A stretch of DNA of 64,000 nucleotides, taken from contig JAHEMF010000004.1 in assembly GCA_024643795.1 (NCBI GenBank), positions 35,850 through 99,849 on the forward strand, given 5' to 3'. Below the pieces are notes generated by a model. The model was not told where the DNA came from. It worked only from the letters and a program-made list of their open reading frames with translations, and did not search any database. This document shows, piece by piece, positions 18,491-27,911 of the stretch; position 1 is the stretch's first letter, and the number at the start of each line of letters is the position of its first letter. A program made the position numbers and the translations under genes. Origin of the DNA: Bacteroidota bacterium. Its GTDB lineage: Bacteria; Bacteroidota; Bacteroidia; AKYH767-A; OLB10.

Positions 18491-19630
18491 GTGAAAATTG
18501 CAATAAATACACGACTGCTGATTAAAGACAGATTAGATGGTATTGGCTGGTTTACATACCATACAACCAGACTAATGTGTCAAAATCACCCTGAGGTTGA
18601 ATTTTTGTTCATATTCGACCGCCCTTTTGACCCTTCGTTTATTAACTCTCCAAATATCACCCCTGTATATTCGGGTCCGCCCGCACGTCATCCATTCTTA
18701 TATTATCTCTGGTTTGAACACTCACTTCCGCGAATATTAAAAAAACACGATCCTGATATCCTTATAAATCCTGATGGGTTCATGAGCCTCTCCACTAATA
18801 TCCCACAAATACCAGTGATTCATGACCTGAACTTTGAGCATTTTCCAAAAGACCTTCCATTCTTTTACCGCCACTATTACAAGTTCTTTTTCCCTCGTTT
18901 TGCAAGATCAGCAAAACGAATTGCAACAGTTTCAGAATATTCGAAAAATGATATCTGCAACCTGTATCATGTTGATGATAATAAGGTAGATGTTGTTTAT
19001 AACGGAGTTAATGAAATATATGCCCCCATTACTGATGAAGTTCAAACTCTGACACGATCAAAAGTCACGGGAGGTTCGCCTTACTTTTTGTTTGTTGGTT
19101 CTCTACACCCTCGTAAAAATATTTCCAACATGCTTAAAGCTTTTGATCGCTTCAGAAAAAGTGTTTCAGATGCATATAAAATGGTAATTGTTGGAAATAA
19201 AAAATGGTGGACTGCTGACCTTGAGGAGACTTTTAATAAAATGGAAAATAAGTCCGATGTGATTTTTCTTGGCAGACTACCTGTGGAGGAACTAAAGCTG
19301 GTATCGGCATCAGCTTTTTGTTCATTGTATGTTTCAACATTTGAAGGATTTGGTGTACCTATAGTTGAATCGATGAGATGCGGCGTTCCTGTAATCACAT
19401 CTAATGTGACATCTATGCCGGAAATTGCCGGCAATGCTGCATTACTGACCGACCCATTCGATCCGGAAGGAATAGCCCAACAAATGCTCATGTTAACAAA
19501 AGATCAGGATCTAAGAGATAGCTTGATCAAAAAGGGTATAATTCGTGCTGAGGAATTTTCATGGCACCGAACTTCATCATTACTTTGGGATTGCGTATTG
19601 AATTCCGGAACCAAATTCAAAAACAAATAA
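18491..19630 (+). CDS. Glycosyltransferase family 4
   Basis: A 379-residue GT-B glycosyltransferase. The C-terminal donor-binding half shows LFVGSLHPRKN and the GT4 EX7E element FEGFGVPIVES, followed by MRCGVPVITS and LTDPFDPEGIA. The start is a GTG at 18491 (KIAINTRLLIKD follows). It likely adds a hexose to a surface glycan or lipid, but donor and acceptor are unknown. Transcribed divergently from porZ across 113 bases; downstream tdh follows by 33 bases with its own promoter-like box. Confidence 0.85.
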   Translation: MKIAINTRLLIKDRLDGIGWFTYHTTRLMCQNHPEVEFLFIFDRPFDPSFINSPNITPVYSGPPARHPFLYYLWFEHSLPRILKKHDPDILINPDGFMSLSTNIPQIPVIHDLNFEHFPKDLPFFYRHYYKFFFPRFARSAKRIATVSEYSKNDICNLYHVDDNKVDVVYNGVNEIYAPITDEVQTLTRSKVTGGSPYFLFVGSLHPRKNISNMLKAFDRFRKSVSDAYKMVIVGNKKWWTADLEETFNKMENKSDVIFLGRLPVEELKLVSASAFCSLYVSTFEGFGVPIVESMRCGVPVITSNVTSMPEIAGNAALLTDPFDPEGIAQQMLMLTKDQDLRDSLIKKGIIRAEEFSWHRTSSLLWDCVLNSGTKFKNK

Positions 19631-19633
19631 CCT

Positions 19634-19641
19634 TACCTTTG
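19634..19641 (+). promoter_or_regulatory. TACCTTTG -7 box before tdh
   Basis: An exact TAnnTTTG match just past the glycosyltransferase stop and 22 bases before the ATG at 19664. A purine-rich TAGGAG lies about 10 bases before the ATG and fits a ribosome site. No good -33 seen. Confidence 0.45.
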
Positions 19642-19663
19642 TCCTCATTATAGGAGTAAATAT

Positions 19664-20638
19664 ATGCCCGATAAAGATAACATACTGGTCATAGGTGCAG
19701 CAGGCCAAATTGGAACGGATCTCGTTCTTCGACTTCGCCAGGAACTTTCAGCCAGTCAGGTCATTGCAACTGACGTAAAGGATCTGCCTGCAGGTGAACT
19801 TTTAGAAAGCGGCCCATTTCAGGTGCTGGATGTTCTTGACTATAACGCAGTAGCTAAGGTCATTGATCAAAACCAAATAACTCAAGTCTATTTACTTGCA
19901 GCACTTTTATCGGCCACAGCCGAACAAAATCCAAAATTAGCGTGGAAGCTTAATATGGAAGGATTGTTCAATGTGCTGGATATTGCCCGTGAGAAAAAAC
20001 AATTTAAAATGTTCTGGCCAAGCTCTATTGCTGTTTTTGGCCCAACAACACCAAGTAATCTTACACCTCAGCACACTGTAATGGAACCCGTTACAGTTTA
20101 CGGTGTAAGTAAGCAGGCTGGTGAAAGATGGTGTGAATATTATAATCAAAAATATAATATTGATGTTCGTAGTCTAAGATATCCGGGACTCATCAGCTAT
20201 AAATCGCCTCCCGGAGGAGGCACTACCGATTATGCTGTAGATATATTTCATAAGGCAGTACTTGATAAGCACTACAATTGTTTTCTATCTAAAGATACTA
20301 TGTTGCCTATGATGTATATGCCTGATGCATTGGACGCCACTTTACAGCTGATGAATGCAGAATCATCAAGTATAAAAATAAGATCATCATATAATATAAG
20401 TGCATTAAGCTTTACACCTGAAATGCTTGCTAAAGAAATTGCAAAACATATTTCTGATTTTAGCATTGACTATGCTCCTGACTTTCGTCAAAAAATTGCA
20501 GACAGTTGGCCCGGCAGTATCGATGATAGTTTTGCAAGAGAACAGTGGGGATGGAAAGAAACTTTCGGGCTTTCTGAAATGACCGAAGACATGATAGCAC
20601 ATATTCAGGAACGTTATGCTTTAGGTGCCAACAAATAA
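19664..20638 (+). CDS. L-threonine 3-dehydrogenase, SDR type
   Basis: A 324-residue extended short-chain dehydrogenase. NAD-binding GAAGQIG lies at 11-17; the catalytic set is Ser120/121 (PSS) and Tyr146-x-x-x-Lys150 (YGVSK). The family-specific SLRYPGLISYK and PPGGGTTDYAVDIFHKA segments mark the threonine dehydrogenase branch rather than a sugar epimerase. It oxidises threonine to 2-amino-3-ketobutyrate for glycine formation. A kbl gene is not in the window. It ends 2 bases before cysS. Confidence 0.9.
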   Translation: MPDKDNILVIGAAGQIGTDLVLRLRQELSASQVIATDVKDLPAGELLESGPFQVLDVLDYNAVAKVIDQNQITQVYLLAALLSATAEQNPKLAWKLNMEGLFNVLDIAREKKQFKMFWPSSIAVFGPTTPSNLTPQHTVMEPVTVYGVSKQAGERWCEYYNQKYNIDVRSLRYPGLISYKSPPGGGTTDYAVDIFHKAVLDKHYNCFLSKDTMLPMMYMPDALDATLQLMNAESSSIKIRSSYNISALSFTPEMLAKEIAKHISDFSIDYAPDFRQKIADSWPGSIDDSFAREQWGWKETFGLSEMTEDMIAHIQERYALGANK

Positions 20639-20640
20639 TT

Positions 20641-22104
20641 ATGAATAAATCGCTGTATATTACCAACACACTTTCCAAAAAGAAAGAGCTTTTTGAACCA
20701 TTAAACAGCCCGTTTGTAGGCATGTATGTATGTGGCCCGACAGTATCCGGCGAGTCGCATCTGGGTCATGCCAGACCTTATGTTACGTTTGACCTTGTTT
20801 ACAGATACCTCACCCATCTTGGTTACAAAGTCCGTTATGTAAGAAACATCACGGATGCCGGACATTTTGAAGAAGAAGGAAGAGAGTCGGAAGACAAAGT
20901 CAATATTAAAGCGAAACTGGAGAGAATAGAACCCATGGAGCTGGTACAAAAGTACACCAACTTGTACCATGACATGATGGATCTGCTCAACTGTGAAAGA
21001 CCAGGAATTGAACCTACTGCAACCGGACATATTGTGGAGCAGATAGAAATGATAAAAATTATCATTGCAAAAGGACTTGCATATGAAGTAAACGGATCAG
21101 TTTACTTTGATGTGACTCGTTATGCCAAGGATAATGATTATGGTAAATTAAGTGGTCGTGTTATTGATGACATGATAGCCGGATCCAGGGAATTGGATGG
21201 ACAGAATGAAAAAAGAAATGCTGCCGACTTTGCACTGTGGAAAAAGGCTCCCCCTGAACATATTATGAGGTGGCCAAGCCCGTGGGGAGATGGTTTTCCC
21301 GGATGGCACATTGAATGTTCAGCAATGGCAACTAAATATCTTGGTGCTACATTCGATATCCATGGCGGTGGAATGGATCTGCTGTTTCCGCATCATGAAA
21401 GTGAAATAGCTCAATCTAAGACTGTTTCAGGCAAAAACCCTGTAAAATACTGGATGCACAATAACATGATTACCATTAATGGCAGAAAAATGGGTAAATC
21501 ATATAACAACACAATCACTCTTCGAGAAATGTTCTTTGGCGGACATCAATTACTTGAAAGAGGTTATGACCCAATGGTTATTCGATTTTTTATTCTTCAA
21601 ACGCACTACCGAAGTACACTCGATTTTTCTAACGAAGCATTACAAGCATCTGAAAAGGGGCTTCAAAGACTACTTAATGCTTTTGAGTCCATTGACAAAA
21701 TCACACCTGCGACAGAATCTTCTGTAGAGCTTGAAAAGATCCGGACAGATTGTTATAAAGCAATGGATGATGATTTCAATTCTGCCATTTGTATTGCCAA
21801 CCTGTTTGAGCTGGCCAGAATTTGCAATTCCGCTGTTGATGGTACAGAATCTATGACAAAGGAAGACATTGATAATGCAAAAGAAATATTTGACACCTTT
21901 CTGTATCAGGTTTTAGGAATCAAGGCAATTAAAAAAGATGTTTCCGGTGACATGGAAAGCCTTATGAAAATAATGCTTTCCATCAGAGATGAAGCCAAGC
22001 AAAAGAGGGATTTTAGCACCTCAGATAAGATCCGGGACGAACTCCAGAAACTTGGTATAGCTGTCAAGGATACAAAGGATGGTGCAACCTGGAGTAAGAA
22101 CTGA
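20641..22104 (+). CDS. cysS: Cysteinyl-tRNA synthetase
   Basis: A 487-residue class I synthetase. Seen are the zinc-ligand Cys in VCGPTV, the HIGH equivalent HLGH, the other zinc ligands in WHIECSAMA and HHESEIAQ, and the KMSKS equivalent KMGKS (GRKMGKSYNN), the variant common in Bacteroidota. A C-terminal anticodon-binding helical domain follows (ASDKIRDEL-type segment TSDKIRDELQKLGI). Length and order normal. It starts 2 bases past tdh. Confidence 0.96.
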   Translation: MNKSLYITNTLSKKKELFEPLNSPFVGMYVCGPTVSGESHLGHARPYVTFDLVYRYLTHLGYKVRYVRNITDAGHFEEEGRESEDKVNIKAKLERIEPMELVQKYTNLYHDMMDLLNCERPGIEPTATGHIVEQIEMIKIIIAKGLAYEVNGSVYFDVTRYAKDNDYGKLSGRVIDDMIAGSRELDGQNEKRNAADFALWKKAPPEHIMRWPSPWGDGFPGWHIECSAMATKYLGATFDIHGGGMDLLFPHHESEIAQSKTVSGKNPVKYWMHNNMITINGRKMGKSYNNTITLREMFFGGHQLLERGYDPMVIRFFILQTHYRSTLDFSNEALQASEKGLQRLLNAFESIDKITPATESSVELEKIRTDCYKAMDDDFNSAICIANLFELARICNSAVDGTESMTKEDIDNAKEIFDTFLYQVLGIKAIKKDVSGDMESLMKIMLSIRDEAKQKRDFSTSDKIRDELQKLGIAVKDTKDGATWSKN

Positions 22105-22113
22105 TCAATTGCC

Positions 22114-23127
22114 ATGAACAGAATCGTAAGTCAATTGCTTCATCACCGTTACATCATACTCATATTACTCGTAATTACTATTTGGGGATGCCAGAGCGAA
22201 AAAGCAAATGATAAAAAAAGCGATCCGCCATTGTCCACCTATAAGCCGGTAACGATCAATGTTCCTCCTTTTAATAAGGATTCTGCATACTATTATGTTA
22301 AACATCAGGTAGAATTTGGTCCCCGGATTCCCGGCAGTAAAGCTCATCTTGAGTGTTCTGAATGGCTTGCAGAGAAGTTGAATTCTTATGGCCTTGATGT
22401 AACCATACAAAAAAGTGTGGCCACCACTTTTGACAAAAAGAAATTTGATCTGTATAACATTATCGGAAGCTACAACCCAAAATCAACAGAACGTATTTTA
22501 TTATGTTCTCACTGGGATACCAGACCATTTGCTGACCGCGATGAAGGTGAAAATTATAATAAACCTTTTGATGGCGCCAACGATGGTGCAAGTGGTGTTG
22601 GAGTACTGCTTGAGATCGCCCGACAGATATCAATAGCTAAACCTGCCATTGGGATTGATATCATCTTTTTTGACCTGGAGGATTATGGCAATTCTGCTAT
22701 TGATGAATCCTGGTGCCTTGGTGCTCAGTATTGGGCAAAAAACCTGCATAAACCCGGATATTATGCACGGTTTGGGATATTATTGGACATGGTAGGTGCA
22801 AAGGGCGCTACCTTTCCAAAAGAAGGAACTTCTATGTATTATGCATCCGGAATAGTGGATAAAGTATGGGGGATAGCTCAGCGCAAGGGGTATGGTGAAA
22901 TGTTCACAAATCAAACTACATCCCCAACAACCGATGATCATCTTTATGTAAATCGCGATGCCAATATTCCTTGCATCAACATTGTGCATTATAATGCCTC
23001 AAAAAGAGATTACTTCCCTCACCATCATAGAGTAACTGATAATATGGATAATATTGATCCAACTGTACTGGATGCCGTTGGTAATACTTTGCTGCAAGTG
23101 ATCTTTGAAGAAAACGCAGGTATCTAA
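22114..23127 (+). CDS. M28-family glutaminyl cyclase-like lipoprotein
   Basis: A 337-residue lipoprotein with lipobox ITIWGC and Cys after the membrane helix. The M28 zinc fold is visible: LCSHWDTRPFAD, DGANDGASGV (bridging Asp), FFDLEDYG (Glu) and the late NIVHY / FPHHHRVTDN region carrying a His ligand. The layout matches the glutaminyl-peptide cyclotransferase branch, which cyclises N-terminal Gln of exported proteins; many T9SS cargoes have this modification. Aminopeptidase activity is the alternative. It follows cysS by 9 bases. Confidence 0.82.
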   Translation: MNRIVSQLLHHRYIILILLVITIWGCQSEKANDKKSDPPLSTYKPVTINVPPFNKDSAYYYVKHQVEFGPRIPGSKAHLECSEWLAEKLNSYGLDVTIQKSVATTFDKKKFDLYNIIGSYNPKSTERILLCSHWDTRPFADRDEGENYNKPFDGANDGASGVGVLLEIARQISIAKPAIGIDIIFFDLEDYGNSAIDESWCLGAQYWAKNLHKPGYYARFGILLDMVGAKGATFPKEGTSMYYASGIVDKVWGIAQRKGYGEMFTNQTTSPTTDDHLYVNRDANIPCINIVHYNASKRDYFPHHHRVTDNMDNIDPTVLDAVGNTLLQVIFEENAGI

Positions 23128-23137
23128 GATCTCTGGA

Positions 23138-23881
23138 TCATTTCATGTTGGTTTTGAGCTCAGGATATTTTGGATCCATTTCCTTCAGTGTCTCCAGAAT
23201 CTTTTTCGCAATAAGGTATTCCTTGTACCAATTTTTATCTGAAGGAATAATATTCCACTCAATCTTATTGCATTTTTCAAAAATAGATTCGTATACGTCC
23301 AGATAGTCATCCCATTTTTTTCTTGCTTCCCAATCGGCATCTTTATGTTTCCAGAATTTAACAGGATTAGTCATTCTTTCCTTCAACCTTTCTTCTTGAT
23401 CATCAAGTGATACATGAAGGAAAAACTTAACAACTTGTATTCGGTTTTCTACCAACATAGATTCAAAATCATTGATCTGACCAAATCTTTTTTTAATGAC
23501 CTTTTCACTGATATAACCTTCAACTGTTGGTACAATTATATCCTCATATTGAGAACGGTTAAATACATGTATCATCCCGTAAGGAGGCACATTTTGATGA
23601 ATTCTCCATAAAAAGTCGTGTGCGTATTCTATGGGCGTCGGTTTTTTAAAGGCGATCACATGGCATCCCATAGGATTCACCTCGGCAAACACTTTTTTTA
23701 TGGCTCCATCCTTCCCCGCAGCATCCATCCCTTGTAAAACCACCAGAAGGCATTGATCTGCCTCAGCATACAACTTTTGCTGGAGTTCGCCAATTGCTGA
23801 AATATATTTTGCAGCTTCAGAACGGCATTCTTCTTCATTCACTCCTGATGCTGGACCTGTATCTGTTTTCTTTAGATTCAT
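23138..23881 (-). CDS. Polyphosphate kinase 2 family protein (PPK2)
   Basis: A 247-residue single-domain PPK2. The Walker A is GMDAAGKDG near 49-57, the lid and Walker B region is IHVFNRSQYEDI, and the family KPPTP-like FKKPTPIEYAHDFLWR follows. PPK2 transfers phosphate between polyphosphate and nucleoside mono- or diphosphates. One-domain size and the sequence order suggest class I or III; the preferred nucleotide cannot be read. Its ATG overlaps the DUF502 stop by 4 bases. Confidence 0.9.
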   Translation of the reverse strand: MNLKKTDTGPASGVNEEECRSEAAKYISAIGELQQKLYAEADQCLLVVLQGMDAAGKDGAIKKVFAEVNPMGCHVIAFKKPTPIEYAHDFLWRIHQNVPPYGMIHVFNRSQYEDIIVPTVEGYISEKVIKKRFGQINDFESMLVENRIQVVKFFLHVSLDDQEERLKERMTNPVKFWKHKDADWEARKKWDDYLDVYESIFEKCNKIEWNIIPSDKNWYKEYLIAKKILETLKEMDPKYPELKTNMK

Positions 23882-24486
23882 TTCATGTCTGTTACACCAC
23901 CTGAAATTACAAATTTCATCATGTCTGTTCCGGAAGCATTCAGCTTTACAATGTTTTTACTTTCAATGATGATCAGTTGACCGTTAAATCCATATGAGAA
24001 CGGAAGATAAACCGCAACCTTTTCGTCAGGTATTCCTATCTGTGCAAGGTCATAGCCCGTCACAAAACCTATTCTCTCAACTTTCGGGTCATTAGCAACT
24101 GCTACAAGAACAGGCTGTGTAAATCGTTTTTTCTCTCCCACAAAAGCTTCTACCAGGTCCTTTACCGCAGTATAAATGACCTTCAGCAATGGTGTTTGTT
24201 CCATCATTTTTCCAACAAAACTGAACAACGGGGTTGCCACCAAAACTGATCCAAAATAACCGAGCACCGTGATACCGAGGAATAAAACCACAATTCCAAC
24301 ACCTGGAAGTTCAAATTCATGCAAACCCGGCAATTTTACTGGCAGGCTTAACGGAATAATGTTGTCAATCCATACAACAGCTTTAATCAGAACAACAAAA
24401 GTTACTGTAATAGGAACAATTATCAATAACCCCTGAAGAAAGTAGTTTAAGACCTGCTTCATTAATGAGCGTTTAGAATTTTGCAT
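23878..24486 (-). CDS. DUF502 membrane protein
   Basis: A 202-residue protein with two membrane spans (about 10-33 and 55-80) and a soluble C-terminal domain. The DUF502 signatures LLKVIYTAVKDLVEAF, RIGFVTG and PFSYGFNG (in place of PTSPNP) are recognisable. Function unknown. It may act in membrane homeostasis. It is cotranscribed with PPK2. Confidence 0.85.
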   Translation of the reverse strand: MQNSKRSLMKQVLNYFLQGLLIIVPITVTFVVLIKAVVWIDNIIPLSLPVKLPGLHEFELPGVGIVVLFLGITVLGYFGSVLVATPLFSFVGKMMEQTPLLKVIYTAVKDLVEAFVGEKKRFTQPVLVAVANDPKVERIGFVTGYDLAQIGIPDEKVAVYLPFSYGFNGQLIIIESKNIVKLNASGTDMMKFVISGGVTDMK

Positions 24487-24578
24487 TGATTTTTATTTGT
24501 TATCGGAAAATTATACGCACCTAATAATTTACGAAGATATGATTTGAGATATATTGGCCTCTAAAGAAGCCATTGAAA

Positions 24579-26480
24579 TTAGTATGCCCTCTCGTTACTA
24601 CCTTTCATGTAGTTAAGAAAAGCCCTGTTAACGACCTTATTGCCACCCGGAGTTGGATAATCTCCTGAAAAATACCAGTCACCAGAGTGATGAGGGCAGG
24701 CTTTGTGCAGGTCCTCAATAGACTGATAAATGATCTCTACATCTGCGTGCATGTCTGGAGGAGTAAGACGTACTGCTATCTGTTTGCTAATCTCATCTGC
24801 CGTAAAGGGTGCGTATAGTTCCTTCACATAATTACGGATCTCATCAGCAGGCTTTGACTCCTGCTCCTTACATTTCTGATAAACCTCTTCAATAAGACCT
24901 TCCATGTTATTTTTCTCCAGCAGATCAATAGCAGCCTGAAATGCAACAAAATCTTTTAGTCGGGCCATATCAATACCATAACAATCAGGGTACCTGATTT
25001 GAGGAGAAGAAGACACAATAATTATTTTCTTCGGTTTGGCCCTGTCAAGCATTCTTAAAATACTTGTTTTCAAAGTCGTACCTCTTACAATTGAATCATC
25101 AATAATAACTAAATTATCAAGGTCTTCTCTTACTGTACCATATGTAATATCATAAACATGTGCCACAAGGTCATTCCTGTGTGAATCGTCGGTTATAAAT
25201 GTCCGAAGCTTGGCATCTTTAACCGCAACCTTTTCGGCTCTGGGCCTGATAGAAATAATTTCTTCCAACCTTTCAGGCGTGATATTGGGACCTTCTTTCT
25301 GGATCTTGGTTATCTTAACTTCATTCAGATAATCCTCAATACCTTTCATCATTCCATAAAATGCTGACTCTGCTGTATTTGGAATGTACGAAAAGACGGT
25401 ATTTTTTAGATCGTAATCTACTGATTCGAGTACAGAAGGACACAATAACCTACCAAGCTCTTTTCTTTCGTTGTAAATGTCAATATCACTTCCACGTGAG
25501 AAATATATCCTTTCAAAAGAGCATGCCTTCTTTTCACCCGGCTCCCTGAATGGAACCATCTCCACCTTACCTGATTTTCTCACAATTAAAACATGTCCCG
25601 GTTTCACTTCATGAAGATCCTCAACCTTTAAGTTGAAAGTAGTTTGAATGGCAGGCCTTTCAGAAGCTGCAACCACAACCTCATCATCAGCATAATACCA
25701 TGCAGGACGAATACCATTCGGGTCACGCATCACAAATCCATCACCATGTCCGAAAAGTCCTGAGATCACATAACCTCCATCCCAGCTTTTTGCCGCTCTG
25801 GTAAGGATCCGCTGAATATCAATACTGGATGCTATTTTTCTGGATATCTCAGTATTTGAGTAATCTTCCTGTTTGTATCGTTTAAAAAGCAATTCATTTT
25901 CTTCATCCAGAAAGTGTCCGATCTTTTCAAGTACTGTAACCGTGTCTGACTTTTCTTTTGGATGCTGACCTAATTCCAACAGTTGTCCTAAAAGCTGATC
26001 AACATTGGTAAGATTAAAATTACCGGCGACAACAAGGTTCCTGCTCATCCAATTATTTTGTCTCAAAAATGGATGACAACTTTCTATGCTGTTTTTCCCG
26101 AAAGTGCCATAACGTAAATGTCCGAGAAATAGCTCACCTGTGAACTGTAGATTTTCTTTAAGCCATACCGGATCCTTAGACTGCTCGGGAAATTCCTTGA
26201 TTGCTTCGTTAAAACGGCTGTTTATTGAATTAAAAATATCAGCAATGGGTTGGGATGCATTACTCCTAATTCTGTTTATGTATGGGCTGCCAGGTGATAC
26301 TCCCAATTTTATGCATGCAACACCTGCGCCGTCCTGACCACGGTTATGCTGCTTCTCCATTAAAAGGTATAATTTATTTACCCCATAAAAAGCCGTACCA
26401 TATTTGTCCTGGTAGTAAGAAACGGGCTTAAGCAACCTAATGAACGCTATACCGCATTCATGTTTTAGGGCATCACTCAT
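24579..26480 (-). CDS. purF: Amidophosphoribosyltransferase, long Bacteroidota form
   Basis: Makes phosphoribosylamine from PRPP and glutamine, the first step of purine synthesis. The glutaminase nucleophile is Cys9 (KHECGIAF), with HNRGQDGAG and GHLRYGTFG. The PRTase half has LVIIDDSIVRGTTLK, and the metal/P-loop region is complete. At 633 residues it is about 130 longer than E. coli PurF, the extra lying mostly around 170-240 and 380-430 and at the C terminus. The propeptide before Cys9 must be removed for a free N-terminal Cys, or the enzyme tolerates it. Confidence 0.9.
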   Translation of the reverse strand: MSDALKHECGIAFIRLLKPVSYYQDKYGTAFYGVNKLYLLMEKQHNRGQDGAGVACIKLGVSPGSPYINRIRSNASQPIADIFNSINSRFNEAIKEFPEQSKDPVWLKENLQFTGELFLGHLRYGTFGKNSIESCHPFLRQNNWMSRNLVVAGNFNLTNVDQLLGQLLELGQHPKEKSDTVTVLEKIGHFLDEENELLFKRYKQEDYSNTEISRKIASSIDIQRILTRAAKSWDGGYVISGLFGHGDGFVMRDPNGIRPAWYYADDEVVVAASERPAIQTTFNLKVEDLHEVKPGHVLIVRKSGKVEMVPFREPGEKKACSFERIYFSRGSDIDIYNERKELGRLLCPSVLESVDYDLKNTVFSYIPNTAESAFYGMMKGIEDYLNEVKITKIQKEGPNITPERLEEIISIRPRAEKVAVKDAKLRTFITDDSHRNDLVAHVYDITYGTVREDLDNLVIIDDSIVRGTTLKTSILRMLDRAKPKKIIIVSSSPQIRYPDCYGIDMARLKDFVAFQAAIDLLEKNNMEGLIEEVYQKCKEQESKPADEIRNYVKELYAPFTADEISKQIAVRLTPPDMHADVEIIYQSIEDLHKACPHHSGDWYFSGDYPTPGGNKVVNRAFLNYMKGSNERAY

Positions 26481-26498
26481 AGTGGGTTACCTGAAGTG

Positions 26499-26506
26499 CA
26501 AAGTTA
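26499..26506 (-). promoter_or_regulatory. TAACTTTG -7 box before purF
   Basis: The minus strand reads TAACTTTG about 19 bases before the purF ATG at 26480. This exactly fits TAnnTTTG. No PurR-type or ribosomal leader structure was recognised nearby. Confidence 0.5.
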
Positions 26507-26633
26507 CGAATTATAGATGAATCAGATACATCCCTCATAATCGCTAGCTCCCTAATGATCACGACACTGTGATTTACCCAGGAATGAACATGCTTTTAAA
26601 CCAAATGGGAGGTGATGCTGATAATATTAAAAT

Positions 26634-27530
26634 TCAACTTTTTATATACCACCCTTTAAGGCTGTTACCAACCCCACATGCATTTAAAATCCCGTTTATA
26701 GCTGTTTTTGCAACACCTGCCATCCGGTTCGAATCCATGGTAACCCTGATCCTTTCATCAGAAGTGTCCTGCGAAATATAGTGTCCCGACTGCTTTCCAT
26801 TCTTTCTCCTTAAACTTTCCTGAATCCGGGTAATGCTGATGCCTGCTGATTGAAGTTTCAGTTTTTTAAATCCGCATTTTGTTAGTAGATAATTTACAGT
26901 CTTAGGTGTATAATATGATAAATGATCAGGGTAATCCAAAACGTTGTAATTGCTCTTAAGTAAATATCTTTCTAACGCATTGAAATTTGGTGTAGTGAAA
27001 AAAAATAATCCTCCCGGTTTCAGGATTCGGTTTATCTTAAGCATCTCGCTAACAGGGTCATTGAGATGCTCAAGCAATTCAAATGCTGTAACCACATCAA
27101 ATGTGTTTTCAGGAAACCAGGTATCATCGAGATCTCCATGGTATACGTTCAGCCCATTCCTCCGCAACCCTTCAACAGATTCTTTTGAAACCTCATTCCC
27201 TGCAGCATCCCAGCCCAGCTCAGTGGCAGTAGCTAGAAAAAATCCTCTTCCACACCCAACATCAAATAACTTTTTACCTTGCACAACTGATTGGAATTTT
27301 TCTAATAATTCTACATACCTTGACTTGGTTATAGGAGAAAAATATTTATTAAAGTTATATCCTGCATAATGTTTTTCCAACTCAGCTTCCGTGGGTATAC
27401 GTTTGCTAAAAACAAAGCCTAATGGATGACTTTGCACCAAATATTGTTTTTCATAGCCTTTCATTTCGCGAAGATCATTTGATCCGCTAAGTGGGCAACT
27501 ATTTAAAAATGAAATTTGATCCTGATGCAT
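26634..27530 (-). CDS. Class I SAM-dependent methyltransferase
   Basis: A 298-residue methyltransferase. Motif I is FDVGCGRGFFLA near residue 87-98, followed by GNEVS, YHGDLDD, VTAFELLEHLNDP and LKPGGLFFFTTPN. The N-terminal 70 residues hold a NSCPLSG opening that resembles the zinc-less end of C-methyltransferase-like sugar enzymes. The C terminus has a basic helix. Substrate not inferable, possibly surface glycan or quinone. It stands alone between purF and the small glycine-zipper gene. Confidence 0.82.
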   Translation of the reverse strand: MHQDQISFLNSCPLSGSNDLREMKGYEKQYLVQSHPLGFVFSKRIPTEAELEKHYAGYNFNKYFSPITKSRYVELLEKFQSVVQGKKLFDVGCGRGFFLATATELGWDAAGNEVSKESVEGLRRNGLNVYHGDLDDTWFPENTFDVVTAFELLEHLNDPVSEMLKINRILKPGGLFFFTTPNFNALERYLLKSNYNVLDYPDHLSYYTPKTVNYLLTKCGFKKLKLQSAGISITRIQESLRRKNGKQSGHYISQDTSDERIRVTMDSNRMAGVAKTAINGILNACGVGNSLKGWYIKS

Positions 27531-27646
27531 TATGATATTCCCCTCACACTACTAAATCAATGATGTCTTGTGATAAGATTAAATTAATTATCAGTTATTA
27601 TAACAATTGTCAAAAATGGTTATTCTTATTCAGTTGAATTGACTTT

Positions 27647-27802
27647 TCAATTATTCCTTTTCTTCAAATAGCTAGCCATAATAATACCAAACCCAGTACC
27701 CATCGCAAGACCAACAGGGATGTTTTTCAAAGCACTTCCTATTGCTGTACCAACTCCGGCTCCAATAGCGATTCCCAAGCCGATGTAATTCTTTCCTTTC
27801 AT
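27647..27802 (-). CDS. 51-residue glycine-zipper small membrane protein
   Basis: A short ATG-to-TGA frame. After MKGKNYIG the chain has two hydrophobic helices spaced with Gly every 2-4 residues (GLGIAIGAGVGTAIG, then GLAMGTGFGII), ending in the basic tail SYLKKRNN. Such helices pack as Gly zippers in membranes. The charge pattern (Lys at both ends) fits a two-helix hairpin of 12-15 residues each, or one long helix. Similar tiny proteins of unknown role occur across the phylum. The remaining part of the 381-base stretch 27531-27911 shows nothing else. Confidence 0.6.
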   Translation of the reverse strand: MKGKNYIGLGIAIGAGVGTAIGSALKNIPVGLAMGTGFGIIMASYLKKRNN

Positions 27803-27911
27803 TATTACCTATCTAAATTTTGAATAGCCCTTTCCGGCATGACTAAGTAAGCTGAAAAATAGAAACAAATCACACCATTTCTTAAGTAATCATCAATAAT
27901 AATGATACGAT

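Noticed and set aside
24487..24578. Hairpin GGCCTCTAAAGAAGCC before DUF502
   Set aside because: The stem is five bases with a mismatch, too weak to call.
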